64,000 bases of DNA from an uncultured Alphaproteobacteria bacterium (GTDB lineage Bacteria > Pseudomonadota > Alphaproteobacteria > HIMB59): the NCBI GenBank assembly GCA_902521465.1, contig CABYRL010000005.1, forward strand, positions 1 through 64,000, given 5' to 3'. How positions within the stretch are numbered: position 1 is the stretch's first letter; every line of letters starts with the position of its first letter. The position numbers and the translations under genes are program-made. The notes under the pieces were generated by a model, which saw only the letters and a list, made by a program, of their open reading frames with translations, did no database searches and had not been told where the DNA came from. Below are positions 10,745-20,419 of the stretch, in pieces.

Positions 10745-12136
10745 ATGTCTACTTTAACAACTGCAGCATATTTAGTTTCATCGGTTTTATTTATACTTTC
10801 TCTAAGAGGGTTGTCACATCCCTCCACTGCAAGGAGAGGAAATTTTTTAGGAATTTTAGGGATGGCTATAGCCATAGTCACAACACTATCTAATCCTGGT
10901 GTGCTTAGCTATAAAGAAATTGGAATAGCTTTTTTAATAGGTGGTTTGATTGGAACATCAATAGCAGTTAAAATTCAAATGACTGCATTACCACAATTAG
11001 TTGCTGCTTTCCATAGCTTGGTAGGATTAGCTGCTGTGTTTGTTGCTGCATCTGCATATTACAATCCTAGCGCATTTAATATAGGTGCCGTTGGATCTAT
11101 TCCGATGGGAAGTTTAATAGAGATGTCAATTGGAACAGCAATAGGTGCTGTGACATTTACAGGATCCATTATAGCTTTTGGAAAACTCCAAGGTTTTGTC
11201 TCAGGAAATCCTTTAGTTTTCAAAGGTCAACATTTTATTAATTTACTTTTGGGTTTAGGAATTATTGCTTTAATTGTTAAGTTTTGCATCGATCAAAACC
11301 AAGAATTATTTTGGCTTATCGTTTTTGCCTCATTTGTTATCGGGGTGCTTTTAATTGTTCCAATTGGAGGAGCGGATATGCCAGTTATTGTCTCAATGTT
11401 AAACTCATATTCTGGATGGGCCGCTGCTGGAATTGGTTTCACTCTATCCAATAACTTATTGATTATTACTGGCGCTCTTGTTGGGTCGTCAGGAGCTATC
11501 TTGAGTTACATAATGTGTAAGGGAATGAATAGATCTTTCTTAAACGTTTTACTTGGAGGATTTGGTGGTGAACAAGCAGCTAGTGCTGGTGGAGTAAAAG
11601 ATGATCGTCAAGCAAAACAAGGTAACGCTGCTGATGCTGCATTTATGATGAAAAATAGCAAAACAATAATCATTGTTCCTGGTTACGGAATGGCTGTGGC
11701 TCAAGCACAACACGCACTGAGAGAGATGGGTGATTTACTTAAAGCTGCAGGTGCAGAAGTAAGATACGCAATCCATCCTGTAGCTGGTAGAATGCCGGGA
11801 CACATGAATGTGTTACTTGCAGAAGCAAATGTTCCCTATGATGAAGTTCTAGAACTCGATGAAATTAATAGAGATTTCTCTGAGACTGATGTTGCATTTG
11901 TGATTGGTGCTAATGATGTAACTAACCCGGCTGCAAAAACTGATAAGACTAGTGCCATTTATGGTATGCCTATTTTAGATGTAGAAAATGCTGGACAAGT
12001 ATTTTTCGTTAAGAGAGGTATGGCTAGTGGATATGCAGGTGTTCAAAATGAATTATTTTTCCGAGACAACACCTTGATGTTATTTGGAGATGCTAAGAAA
12101 GTTTGTGAAGATATAATTAAAGGACTGGAGAATTAG
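10745..12136 (+). CDS. pntB: NAD(P) transhydrogenase subunit beta
   Basis: 463 residues: an N-terminal membrane domain of about eight segments that carries the proton path, then the cytoplasmic NADP(H)-binding domain III. That domain is marked by [50 protein letters not shown] and the C-terminal [11 protein letters not shown] loop. Its stop overlaps the convergent rpsU stop region by 4 nt. Completes the pnt operon. Confidence 0.97.
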   Translation: MSTLTTAAYLVSSVLFILSLRGLSHPSTARRGNFLGILGMAIAIVTTLSNPGVLSYKEIGIAFLIGGLIGTSIAVKIQMTALPQLVAAFHSLVGLAAVFVAASAYYNPSAFNIGAVGSIPMGSLIEMSIGTAIGAVTFTGSIIAFGKLQGFVSGNPLVFKGQHFINLLLGLGIIALIVKFCIDQNQELFWLIVFASFVIGVLLIVPIGGADMPVIVSMLNSYSGWAAAGIGFTLSNNLLIITGALVGSSGAILSYIMCKGMNRSFLNVLLGGFGGEQAASAGGVKDDRQAKQGNAADAAFMMKNSKTIIIVPGYGMAVAQAQHALREMGDLLKAAGAEVRYAIHPVAGRMPGHMNVLLAEANVPYDEVLELDEINRDFSETDVAFVIGANDVTNPAAKTDKTSAIYGMPILDVENAGQVFFVKRGMASGYAGVQNELFFRDNTLMLFGDAKKVCEDIIKGLEN

Positions 12137-12333
12137 TCAAATTTCTTCTTACGCATAAGTTTTTTAAATCTTTTAATTGATTCGGCTTTTTCACGAAGTT
12201 TTCTTTCTGATGGTTTTTCATAATTTTTTCTTAACTTTAATTCTTTGAAAATACCCTCTCTTAAAAGCTTTTTTTTGAGTACGCGTATAGCAGCCTCAAC
12301 ATTATTATCTCTGACTTGAACTTCTATTGCCAA
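12133..12333 (-). CDS. rpsU: Ribosomal protein S21, TTG start
   Basis: 66 residues of bS21 ([20 protein letters not shown], then [20 protein letters not shown] and a basic tail). The track extends the frame to 133 aa, but the upstream part lies antisense to coq9 and is not S21. The real start is a TTG at 12333, preceded by GAGGT at ideal spacing. It acts in 30S subunit translation initiation. The divergent partner is COQ9, an arrangement so regular in alphaproteobacteria that the COQ9 family model was once named for it. Confidence 0.95.
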   Translation of the reverse strand: MAIEVQVRDNNVEAAIRVLKKKLLREGIFKELKLRKNYEKPSERKLREKAESIKRFKKLMRKKKFD

Positions 12334-12370
12334 TCTAGTAACCTCATAAAGGCGTAATTTATATATAAAT

Positions 12371-12997
12371 ATGAAGTCAAAGCAAGAAAAATTAGCTAAC
12401 TTATTTATTAATGAAGTGCCTAAATTTGGTTGGTCCAGAGAAACTCTCTTACAATGTGCAAAAAAGCAAAGAATATCAACATCCGCTCTAGCAAAATTAT
12501 TTCCATCTTTTGAATATGATGTCTTAAAATTCATAATTGCTCAAAATAACATTCAAGTTGAGAAGAACTACAACTCCTTCAACAACTCACGATTGAAAAC
12601 TAGAGATAAAATTAAAACAATCATGGAGCTAAAATTTGAAAATAACAGCCATCTCAAAAAAGCATTACCTGAAATGCTAAAATTTCTTTTGAGACCTGGT
12701 AACATATTAATGTCTATTAAAATGCTTCACGAAAATAGTGACTTTATATGGAGTTTATCAGGTGATAAATCAAATGATTTTAGTTACTATTCAAAGCGAG
12801 GTTTACTTTCAATGATTTATCTCGCCACATTAATTTATTGGCTTAACGATAAGTCAGAAAAAGATATTGCTACCAAAAACTTTATCAGCAAATCAGTTGA
12901 TGGAATAGTTGATGGAGTTTCAAGACTTAAACAATTAAGTTTACTCAAAGGCTTAGCTGAAAATTTTATGTCTAGGTATGCTAAAAAGACATCTTAA
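12371..12997 (+). CDS. coq9: COQ9 family protein (ubiquinone biosynthesis accessory)
   Basis: 208 residues with a TetR-like helical fold in the N-terminal part ([24 protein letters not shown]) and the C-terminal COQ9 domain ([20 protein letters not shown]). COQ9 proteins bind isoprenoid lipids and present ubiquinone intermediates to modifying enzymes such as COQ7. The bacterial family is also known as the 'rpsU-divergently transcribed' protein, and rpsU is indeed divergent here (start codons 38 nt apart). Confidence 0.88.
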   Translation: MKSKQEKLANLFINEVPKFGWSRETLLQCAKKQRISTSALAKLFPSFEYDVLKFIIAQNNIQVEKNYNSFNNSRLKTRDKIKTIMELKFENNSHLKKALPEMLKFLLRPGNILMSIKMLHENSDFIWSLSGDKSNDFSYYSKRGLLSMIYLATLIYWLNDKSEKDIATKNFISKSVDGIVDGVSRLKQLSLLKGLAENFMSRYAKKTS

Positions 12998-13091
12998 ATT
13001 TCTTTTAAAACATTTAATAAATCTCCAAAAAGTATAAGAATTTATTCTCATTTAAATTTTAAATTTATTTTTGTTAATAGAAAGGCACATA

Positions 13092-13523
13092 ATGAATAAA
13101 ATTTTTATTACTTTGATTTTTACGATTTTTTCATCATTAGCTTTTGCAAATGGACATATGCAGCCAAACTCTTTTGCTGTAACTTTAAAAGTTCCATCTG
13201 CAGATGTAGAGAAAGTTGAATCTATCTTACAAAGCCATCATAAGTTTTTGCATGATAAACATTCTTTATCTGGTGATGATAGATTAAACTCTTATTCTAT
13301 CGTTAAAGGTTTTGAGCCTGTAGATTTAACTGACCCTTCGAAAGGTGTTACCGATAATGTCTTTTATTTTTTAAGCGAGCATTATCAAACTTCAGTTGGC
13401 TTGCAGCTTCATGGACAAGCATCTGAGACTTGGGAGGATGTACAAGAGTTTAGATCGATAATATATCAGTATGGTATCGCAATTGCTTTTCCAGGCGAAG
13501 TCATAGCTAAGATGAATCGCTAA
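13092..13523 (+). CDS. Exported protein of unknown function
   Basis: The track starts at 13071, but the ATG at 13092 has an AAAGG ribosome site about 8 nt upstream and opens a clear signal peptide (MNKIFITLIFTIFSSLAFA, cleavage before NG). That gives 143 aa with a mature part of about 124 residues, no cysteines and no repeats. The mature region is rich in H, D and S (LQSHHKFLHDKHSLSGDD). I do not recognise the family. It is monocistronic, followed by a G/C-rich hairpin at 13540-13565. Confidence 0.7.
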   Translation: MNKIFITLIFTIFSSLAFANGHMQPNSFAVTLKVPSADVEKVESILQSHHKFLHDKHSLSGDDRLNSYSIVKGFEPVDLTDPSKGVTDNVFYFLSEHYQTSVGLQLHGQASETWEDVQEFRSIIYQYGIAIAFPGEVIAKMNR

Positions 13524-13539
13524 GAAAAAATAATAAATA

Positions 13540-13565
13540 CTCGCGGTTATTAATTTAGCCGCGAG
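13540..13565. terminator. Inverted repeat, probable transcription terminator
   Basis: CTCGCGG and CCGCGAG pair perfectly around a 12-nt loop just after the exported-protein gene. This is the most G/C-rich hairpin in the neighbourhood. The base run after it is A-rich rather than T-rich on the plus strand, so it looks more like a 3' stabilising stem, or a terminator reading from the right. Confidence 0.5.
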
Positions 13566-13626
13566 AAAATAAAACCTCTTCAGGAACTCATCAAATACAT
13601 TATAATAAATAATAATTGGAGGACTG

Positions 13627-15015
13627 ATGAGTATTCAAAAAACAATTACACCCATAAATAATACTATTTATTTAGAGAGAGAATTAGCCTCAGATAGTAA
13701 AATTAATTCAGTCATAGATAAAGCCTCAACAAGTTTTGAAATTTGGAAAAACACATCTCTTGATGACCGAATTAATATTGTTAATAAATTTATTGATAAC
13801 TTAATCGCTCTCAAAGATGAAATATCAAAGGAAATTTGTTGGCAAATTGGAAGGCCCATATCTCAATGTGCAGGAGAATTAAGAGGCTTTGAAGAGCGCT
13901 CAAGACACATGGTAGATATTGCTAAAGACTCATTACAAAATCTTCCAGCCACTCAAAACGAAGAATTTGACAACTATATATACAAAACTCCTCTTGGGGT
14001 GATTTTTGTAATGGCCCCATGGAATTATCCGATTATTACTGCAACTAACACAATTGTTCCTGCTATAATTTCAGGTAATAGTTTAATTTTAAAACATTCA
14101 TCTCAAACACCAAGATGTGCAGAACTAATTTTTCAAGCTTTTGAAAATACGGGGATACCTGAGGGTGTTTTCCAATTTATTCATACTGATCATAAAGCTT
14201 GTGAAAAAATAATCTCTGACTCAAGAATAGCTCACGTTGTTTTTACTGGCTCTGTAAGAGGAGGCCAGGAGGTGAAAAAATATATAGGAACACGATTTAT
14301 TAATGCTGGTCTAGAATTAGGAGGGAAAGATCCTGCCTACGTCAGAGCAGATGCTGATTTAAAACACGCAATTGAAAACCTTGCAGACGGTGCACTATTT
14401 AATTCTGGTCAATCTTGTTGTGGTATAGAAAGAATTTATGTAGATAAAAAAATTTATAAAGAATTTATAGATGGCTTCAAAAGCATTACTGAAAATTATA
14501 ATTTAAACGATCCCTCAAAACCTGACACAAATTTAGGCCCTGTGGTAAGACAATCAGCAGCTAATTTTATTAGAGCTCAAATAAATGAAGCGGAGAGCAG
14601 CGGAGCAAAACGTCTTATTGATGAGAGTAAATTTACAATATCCAGAGAAGATAATTGTTATGTTAGCCCTCAAGTAATGGTTGATGTCAATCATGATATG
14701 AGATTCATGATGGAGGAAACTTTTGGTCCTGCTGTTGGAATTATGCCCGTAGATGACGATAAAGAAGCAAAAAATTTGATGAATGATAGCCCTTATGGAC
14801 TAACTGCATCTATTTGGACAAAAGATTTGGAGTTTGCTAAAGAATTTGGAAAAAATGTTCAAACAGGAACTTTCTTCATGAATAGATGTGATTACTTAGA
14901 TCCGGCACTTGCATGGACGGGCGTAAAAGACACTGGTATCGGTTGCTCACTTTCAGTATTAGCATTTGATCAATTTACAAGACCACAGAGTTTTCATATG
15001 CGTAAAGTAGTTTAG
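13627..15015 (+). CDS. NAD(P)-dependent aldehyde dehydrogenase
   Basis: 462 residues of the aldehyde dehydrogenase superfamily. Visible are MAPWNYP (cofactor site), FTGSVRGGQEV, the general-base glutamate in LELGGKDPAYV, the catalytic cysteine in NSGQSCCGIERIYV and EETFGPAVGI. A GGAGG site precedes the ATG. It is the first gene of a cluster with a glutamine-synthetase-like ligase and an iron alcohol dehydrogenase. The likely job is oxidation of an aldehyde, possibly gamma-glutamylated, to the acid. The exact substrate is an inference from context. Confidence 0.9.
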   Translation: MSIQKTITPINNTIYLERELASDSKINSVIDKASTSFEIWKNTSLDDRINIVNKFIDNLIALKDEISKEICWQIGRPISQCAGELRGFEERSRHMVDIAKDSLQNLPATQNEEFDNYIYKTPLGVIFVMAPWNYPIITATNTIVPAIISGNSLILKHSSQTPRCAELIFQAFENTGIPEGVFQFIHTDHKACEKIISDSRIAHVVFTGSVRGGQEVKKYIGTRFINAGLELGGKDPAYVRADADLKHAIENLADGALFNSGQSCCGIERIYVDKKIYKEFIDGFKSITENYNLNDPSKPDTNLGPVVRQSAANFIRAQINEAESSGAKRLIDESKFTISREDNCYVSPQVMVDVNHDMRFMMEETFGPAVGIMPVDDDKEAKNLMNDSPYGLTASIWTKDLEFAKEFGKNVQTGTFFMNRCDYLDPALAWTGVKDTGIGCSLSVLAFDQFTRPQSFHMRKVV

Positions 15016-15073
15016 AGCGATGGTCTACAAAGTTATTAATAAAATGTTAAAATATTTAATTTTTTAGTCGATT

Positions 15074-16435
15074 ATGAGCATTACTTTTAAAGAATTAGAA
15101 AAAAAAATAAAATCAAAAGAGATTGATACTGTTTTAGTCTCTCTATCCGATATGCAAGGTCGACTAGTGGGAAAAAGAGTAACAGGTAAGGCTTTTTTAG
15201 ACTACGTTCACAAAGAAACTCATTTTTGTGACTATCTTTATACGGTTGATATGGATATGTATACAGTTCCTGGATTTAAATCATCCTCTTGGGAGACTGG
15301 CTACGGTGATATGACTGTAAAGCCTGACCAAAGAACCATCAAAGTTTTACCATGGTTAGAGAAAACAGCTTTAGTTCTCGGCGATGCTTTTCAACATGAT
15401 GGAAAGACTCCTGTTTCGCATTCCACAAGACAAGTTTTAAGAGAGGCAATTATAAAAGCTAATAAAATGGGATTTGAGCCGATGTTAGGTTCAGAATTAG
15501 AATTCTTTCTTTTCAAGCAAACTTATGAAGATATTCATTCTAGTTATTATAAAAATTTAAAAGAAACATCATGGTACATAGAAGATTATATGATATTTCA
15601 AACTTCAAAAGAGGAGCCTTTTAATCAAGAGTTAAGAAATAGTTTATTAGACTCCGGTATATATGTTGAGTGCACTAAAGGGGAGGCCTCACCTGGTCAA
15701 CAAGAAATTAATGTAGTTTTTACTGATGCTCTTAGTATGGCAGATAACCATATTTTAATAAAAAATGCTGCAAAAGAGATTGCTTTTAAACATAATCGTG
15801 CAGTTAGTTTTATGGCAAAATACAAACAAGATTTCTGCGGAAGTTCCTGTCATATTCATAATTCTTTATTCGATAAAAAAACAAAAAAAAATATTTTCTC
15901 TGATACCAAAGACAAATATGGAATGTCTAAAATTTTCAAAAGCTATGTAGCTGGACAAATTTTATTTTTGAGGGATCTATCAATTTTTTTAGCTCCAAAC
16001 GTAAATTCTTATAAAAGATTTCAAGAGTCCTCTTTTGCTCCAACATCTGCCGCCTGGGGAATTGATAATAGAACCGCTGGATTTAGATTAGCAGGACATG
16101 GAAGTTCAATAAGAATTGAATGCAGAGTTCCTGGGGCAGATGTTAATCCCTACCTTGCTTTTGCTGGATTGATTCAAGCAGGTCTGTATGGAATTGAGAA
16201 TAAATTAGAACTTGAAGAGCCATTATCTGGAAATATATATCAAAATAGAAAGGCAAAAAATGTTCCTGGTACACTTTATGAAGCAATTGAACTCGCTAAG
16301 AAATCAAAATTATTACCAAAGATTTTCCATTCAGATGTTTTAGAACACTATATTCATGCTGCAAAATGGGAGCAGAGTGAATATGATAAGTCTGTAAATG
16401 ACTGGGAGCACCGTCGTTATTTTGAGAGAGGATAA
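15074..16435 (+). CDS. Glutamine-synthetase-like gamma-glutamyl-amine ligase
   Basis: 453 residues with the GS beta-grasp (VSLSDMQGRLVGKRV) and catalytic domain (GSELEFFLF; GEASPGQQEINV; CGSSCHIHNSLF; NRTAGFRLAGHGSSIRIECR). It differs from housekeeping GlnA in length and in lacking the adenylylation-site region, and it resembles the PuuA/IpuC-like ligases that couple glutamate to an amine using ATP. Flanked by aldehyde and alcohol dehydrogenase genes in the same direction, it probably activates an amine or amino-alcohol for catabolism. A gamma-glutamyl hydrolase is not in the window. Confidence 0.82.
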   Translation: MSITFKELEKKIKSKEIDTVLVSLSDMQGRLVGKRVTGKAFLDYVHKETHFCDYLYTVDMDMYTVPGFKSSSWETGYGDMTVKPDQRTIKVLPWLEKTALVLGDAFQHDGKTPVSHSTRQVLREAIIKANKMGFEPMLGSELEFFLFKQTYEDIHSSYYKNLKETSWYIEDYMIFQTSKEEPFNQELRNSLLDSGIYVECTKGEASPGQQEINVVFTDALSMADNHILIKNAAKEIAFKHNRAVSFMAKYKQDFCGSSCHIHNSLFDKKTKKNIFSDTKDKYGMSKIFKSYVAGQILFLRDLSIFLAPNVNSYKRFQESSFAPTSAAWGIDNRTAGFRLAGHGSSIRIECRVPGADVNPYLAFAGLIQAGLYGIENKLELEEPLSGNIYQNRKAKNVPGTLYEAIELAKKSKLLPKIFHSDVLEHYIHAAKWEQSEYDKSVNDWEHRRYFERG

Positions 16436-16447
16436 ATAGGGTTATAA

Positions 16448-17593
16448 ATGCAAAATATGAATTGGAATTATCCAACAAACGTTTGGTTTGGAGTTGATAG
16501 ATCAAAAGAAATACAAAAAGCTTGTGATACTTTAGGTATTAAAAATCCTTTAATTGTTACAGATCCTGGATTATTGCAAACATCAATTATTGATGAAATC
16601 AATAGTAGTCTGACATCAAATACACAAATTTACAGCGATGTTCAAGGAAACCCAACTGGTTCAAATGTAACTAATGGTGTAAAAGTTTTTTTAGAGGGTG
16701 ATCACGATGGTGTCATAGCCATAGGTGGAGGATCTGGAATGGACGCTGGAAAAGGAATAGCTTTTTTAGCTCATCAATCAAGACCACTTTGGGATTTTGA
16801 AGATATTGGAGACTGGTGGACAAGAGCAGACTCAAGTGTAATCAAACCTATAATAGCTATACCTACGACTGCAGGAACAGGTTCCGAAGTGGGAAGAGCG
16901 GCTGTCTTTTTAAACGAAGAAAATCATAAAAAGAAAATAATTTTTCACCCAAAAATGTTACCACAGATTGCGATACTAGACCCATCTTTGACATTAAATC
17001 TCCCAAAAAGTATTACAGCTGGAACAGGAATGGATGCATTGGCACACTGTATTGAAGCTTATTCATCTCCTTTTTATCACCCAATGGCAGAGGGCACAGC
17101 TTTAGAGGGTTTAAGACTAGTCAAAGAAAATATTCAAGAGGTTTATCATAATGGAAATAATGTTGAAGCAAGATCGCATATGTTAGTTGCTTCGATGATG
17201 GGTGCAGCTGCATTTCAAAAGGGTCTAGGTGCTATTCACTCTGTTACACACCCAGTAAATTCCTTATACAAGACTCATCATGGAACAACAAATGGTACAG
17301 TTATGCCATTTGTTTTGAATTATAACCGTAGCACTATTGAAGAAAAATTTACTAGATTGGCAAATTTTCTAGATATTAAAAATGGCTTCGAGGGTATCGT
17401 TGATTGGATTATTGAATTAAAAAAAGATATGGAAATACCTGAAACACTTAAAGATATGGGTGTTAATGAGGGAGATGAGATTAAATTGGCGCCATTAGCA
17501 CAAGAGGATCCAAGCACTGGTGCAAACCCACTAGAAATGACAGTAGAAAGATTTCAAGAATTAATATTAAATTGTATTGCCGGAAAATATTAA
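16448..17593 (+). CDS. Iron-containing alcohol dehydrogenase
   Basis: 381 residues of the group III (Fe-dependent) ADH family. The NAD-binding glycine run is AIGGGSGMDAGKGIAF and the second signature is PTTAGTGSEV. Metal ligands are in GTGMDALAHCIEAY (Asp, His) and in AIHSVTHPVNSLYKTHHGTTNG (two His; quoted in part). It begins 12 nt after the ligase gene. In context it would oxidise an alcohol to the aldehyde used by the upstream dehydrogenase. The stop overlaps the convergent hisN by 4 nt. Confidence 0.92.
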   Translation: MQNMNWNYPTNVWFGVDRSKEIQKACDTLGIKNPLIVTDPGLLQTSIIDEINSSLTSNTQIYSDVQGNPTGSNVTNGVKVFLEGDHDGVIAIGGGSGMDAGKGIAFLAHQSRPLWDFEDIGDWWTRADSSVIKPIIAIPTTAGTGSEVGRAAVFLNEENHKKKIIFHPKMLPQIAILDPSLTLNLPKSITAGTGMDALAHCIEAYSSPFYHPMAEGTALEGLRLVKENIQEVYHNGNNVEARSHMLVASMMGAAAFQKGLGAIHSVTHPVNSLYKTHHGTTNGTVMPFVLNYNRSTIEEKFTRLANFLDIKNGFEGIVDWIIELKKDMEIPETLKDMGVNEGDEIKLAPLAQEDPSTGANPLEMTVERFQELILNCIAGKY

Positions 17594-18372
17594 ATTTTTA
17601 GAAATTGTTGGTGTGCTTTTTTTGAAATTGATGCAACAACATCACCATTTGATTGAAAATTTAGAGGATTTCCTCTCCAATCACTAATTATACCTCCGCT
17701 CTCTTCTACAATATTTACTAAAGGGATATAATCATAAGGTTTTAAGAAAGACTCTACTACTAAGGGTATTCTTTTTTCAGCCAAAAGCCCGTATTGTACA
17801 CAATCACCACCAAAGGTTGCATATTTAGTTTTTTTAATCAGAGCATTATATTTTTTATTCTTATTATTTGATTTGAAAGCTGTCATTCCAGAGGTACTAA
17901 AATATAATTTAGATAATTTTAAATTATTTTGAGATTTCTTAATTTTTTTTCCATTACAATAAGCACCATTGTCTCTAATTCCAATCCATGTTTTGTTTAT
18001 ATCAGGACAGTTAATAATTCCAATTACGGGTATTTTATCAATACATAAAGAAATTAATGTGCCAAAATTTCCATTTCCATTAATAAAATTTTTTGTACCA
18101 TCTATTGGATCGATTACCCATACAAATGGAGAGTTATTTGATTTATTTTGGTATTCCTCTCCGTATATATCGTGACCAGGATATTTTTTAATGATCATCG
18201 ATCGCAATTCTTTTTCAATTTTCATGTCTATTTTAGTTACTGGTGATTTATCTGATTTGAAATCTATTTTTAGTCGATGAGATGGTGTTTTCTTTATTAT
18301 TCTTTCTGACGCATTAACGAGTTTTTTAGCAAAGTTTAAATATTGAGATAAATCTTTAAGTTTTAAAGGCAT
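17590..18372 (-). CDS. hisN: Inositol-monophosphatase-fold histidinol-phosphatase
   Basis: 260 residues of the IMPase superfamily with both metal signatures: GEEY and WVIDPIDGTKNFINGNGNFG. The pattern after it (GTLISLCIDKIPVIGIINCP...WIGI), the GGDCVQYGLLA stretch and the PYDYIPLVNIVEESGG C-terminus are characteristic of the HisN type of histidinol-phosphatase rather than SuhB or CysQ. It would catalyse the penultimate steps of histidine synthesis. hisG and hisD are about 22 kb away in this window. Confidence 0.8.
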   Translation of the reverse strand: MPLKLKDLSQYLNFAKKLVNASERIIKKTPSHRLKIDFKSDKSPVTKIDMKIEKELRSMIIKKYPGHDIYGEEYQNKSNNSPFVWVIDPIDGTKNFINGNGNFGTLISLCIDKIPVIGIINCPDINKTWIGIRDNGAYCNGKKIKKSQNNLKLSKLYFSTSGMTAFKSNNKNKKYNALIKKTKYATFGGDCVQYGLLAEKRIPLVVESFLKPYDYIPLVNIVEESGGIISDWRGNPLNFQSNGDVVASISKKAHQQFLKI

Positions 18373-18413
18373 TTACAAAATATATAGAAAAAAAGCATTA
18401 CTACTAATAATTT

Positions 18414-19049
18414 TTAATTTAAGCTATTTTTAAGCTTCTGAAAAATAATCTCAAAATTTTCTGATGTCTGAGCGCCATTTATAACAATTTGTTTATTTAT
18501 TATAAATGTAGGAACGCTATTTATGCCCATCTTTCTAGCTTGAATTTCCTCATTAGCGAGTGGCTCAATATTTTCTTGATCTGACAAATAACTTTTAAAA
18601 TCTTCAGCGTCAATTTTATGTTTTATAGCTATATCCAACAATACATTGGGATCACCTATGTCTTCACCATTTAAGAAATAAGACTCAAATAAACTATCTA
18701 AAACATTTTCCTGTAAACCCTGTTTATATGCTAAAGCTAAAAGTCTATGTGAATTAAAGGAATTTGGGGTTGTCATAATAGAGTCAAAGTTAAAATTAAT
18801 TCCTTCTACAAGTCCTTCATCATAGATATTGTCATAAATCGTCTTTGCTGCATCAGCACTTCCAAATTTAGAAATTAAATATTCTTGCCTATCCATACCA
18901 TCAGGTGGCATTCCCGGATTTAATTGAAAAGGTCTCCAAGTTTGTTTGAATTTTGTATCTTTGTGATTACTAATAGCTTTTTCTAATCTTTTTTTCCCAA
19001 TATAGCACCACGGGCAAACAGTATCTGAAAATATATCTAGTTCGATCAT
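18414..19049 (-). CDS. DsbA family oxidoreductase, FrnE/HCCA-isomerase type
   Basis: 211 residues of the thioredoxin-fold DsbA family. The N-terminal DIFSDTVCPWCYIGKKRLE carries a CPWC redox motif, followed by the helical insertion and a C-terminal VPTFIINKQIVINGAQ with the cis-proline. No signal peptide, so it is a cytoplasmic FrnE-like protein rather than periplasmic DsbA. The physiological substrate is unknown. Confidence 0.87.
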   Translation of the reverse strand: MIELDIFSDTVCPWCYIGKKRLEKAISNHKDTKFKQTWRPFQLNPGMPPDGMDRQEYLISKFGSADAAKTIYDNIYDEGLVEGINFNFDSIMTTPNSFNSHRLLALAYKQGLQENVLDSLFESYFLNGEDIGDPNVLLDIAIKHKIDAEDFKSYLSDQENIEPLANEEIQARKMGINSVPTFIINKQIVINGAQTSENFEIIFQKLKNSLN

Positions 19050-19140
19050 AAATTTATTTCAATATTCATGACATAAAAAAATAATAATTCATAGTCATTA
19101 AAGTAAAAAAATCTGATAAAATAAAATATGGGAGATTCAT

Positions 19141-19548
19141 ATGATAGGAAATTTTAACGGAATATTTTATTTAGTAATTTTTTTAATTATTTTAGTGATG
19201 AATGCTTTTTACGGTTATAACTGTTTGTTTAATACCAAAAACTTCATAAGCAAATATGGAATTGATGTAACAGCCGCATTTTTTGCAAGGTTTGCTGGAG
19301 CAGTAATTGTAGGTGCTGTTTTAATGCAGTTATACATTTTATTCAGAGGCACAGAGGCTACATGGGCATTCTTTAATTTTATGTTTATAATCATGACCAT
19401 TATCGCAATATCAGCTTTTTATACTGGTGAGATTGATAAATTAGGAAGAACTGACCAATATTCAAGAGAGGGATGGTTATCTACAGGAGGTCTAGCGATA
19501 GGTTGGGCTATTCTTTGTTTTGGATTGTCAGATAAAATTTATATCTAG
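19141..19548 (+). CDS. Four-helix membrane protein of unknown function
   Basis: 135 residues with four hydrophobic segments (IFYLVIFLIILVMNAFYG; FFARFAGAVIVGAVLMQLYI; WAFFNFMFIIMTIIAISAF; TGGLAIGWAILCFGL). A GGGAG site lies before the ATG. I do not recognise a family. The gene stands alone, with its 3' end convergent to and touching the BASS transporter gene. Confidence 0.72.
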   Translation: MIGNFNGIFYLVIFLIILVMNAFYGYNCLFNTKNFISKYGIDVTAAFFARFAGAVIVGAVLMQLYILFRGTEATWAFFNFMFIIMTIIAISAFYTGEIDKLGRTDQYSREGWLSTGGLAIGWAILCFGLSDKIYI

Positions 19549-20390
19549 CGATTTCTTATAAAATAAATAAAAATTAAAGACGTTAAATACATTATAACAC
19601 TGTATGTAGCAGCCGGTATTATATACAGCCCACCACCAAAAACACTTGTGCCAACAAAAATTGCTAATGTTCCATTCTGAAGTCCACACTCTATTGAAAT
19701 AGCTTTTTTTTGTGAGGTTCCTGTGCCAAAAACCTTAGCCCAGTAAAAAGCGATTATCATCATCAATAAATTTAGAGAAAGGACAACCAATCCTGTTTGC
19801 GCAAAATATTCAATTAAATTTTCTCTCTCAGCTAAAATAGCTCCAATCAAAACTAAAACAAATAAAGCGGTTGAAAGTATTCTAGCAAACCTCTCAATTC
19901 TCTTAGTTAAAAAGGACATACTAGCTCTAAATGTCATTCCGATTAAAACAGGTAATGTCACAATCAAAAACATACTTATAGCTATTCCTGTAAGTGAGAT
20001 TGAGCCTAAAGAATTGTCTGAAATTAATCCAATTGATATCCCCAAAACTATTGGTACAGAAATTACACTTAAAAGGCTCATCACTGCAGTTAAAGAAATT
20101 GATAGAGCAACATCCCCTTTAGCAAAAGATGTAAGAATATTAGAAGTTACTCCACCTGGAGCTGCAGCAATTAATATTAAACCTATAGCTAATTCAGGTT
20201 GAAGTGGCCAAACTAAAACAATTATTAAAGCGACTATTGGAAGAAAAATTAATTGACTAATTAAACCTATAATAAAATTTTTAGGTGCTTTTATTACTCT
20301 TGCAAAATCTGAAAACGTCAAACCCAAGCCTAAAGTGAACATAATGAAAGCTAAGGCTAAAGGTAGAATTACATCAGTTATGAAATTCAT
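19545..20390 (-). CDS. Bile acid:sodium symporter (BASS) family transporter
   Basis: 281 residues with about nine to ten transmembrane segments and family marks such as ALAFIMFTLGLGLTFSDF at the N-terminus, the AAAPGGVTSNI crossing motif and IECGLQNGTLAIFVG. BASS proteins bring organic anions into the cell with sodium. The substrate cannot be predicted; pantoate, bile-acid-like sterols and 2-oxo acids are known for relatives. Overlaps the convergent membrane-protein gene by 4 nt. Confidence 0.88.
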   Translation of the reverse strand: MNFITDVILPLALAFIMFTLGLGLTFSDFARVIKAPKNFIIGLISQLIFLPIVALIIVLVWPLQPELAIGLILIAAAPGGVTSNILTSFAKGDVALSISLTAVMSLLSVISVPIVLGISIGLISDNSLGSISLTGIAISMFLIVTLPVLIGMTFRASMSFLTKRIERFARILSTALFVLVLIGAILAERENLIEYFAQTGLVVLSLNLLMMIIAFYWAKVFGTGTSQKKAISIECGLQNGTLAIFVGTSVFGGGLYIIPAATYSVIMYLTSLIFIYFIRNR

Positions 20391-20419
20391 AGATAAATAC
20401 TAACAAAAACTCAAAATAA

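Noticed and set aside
12334-12534. N-terminal extension of rpsU in the ORF track (133 aa)
   Set aside because: The extension is antisense to coq9, has no S21 similarity, and a TTG with a strong GAGGT site gives the exact 66-aa S21.
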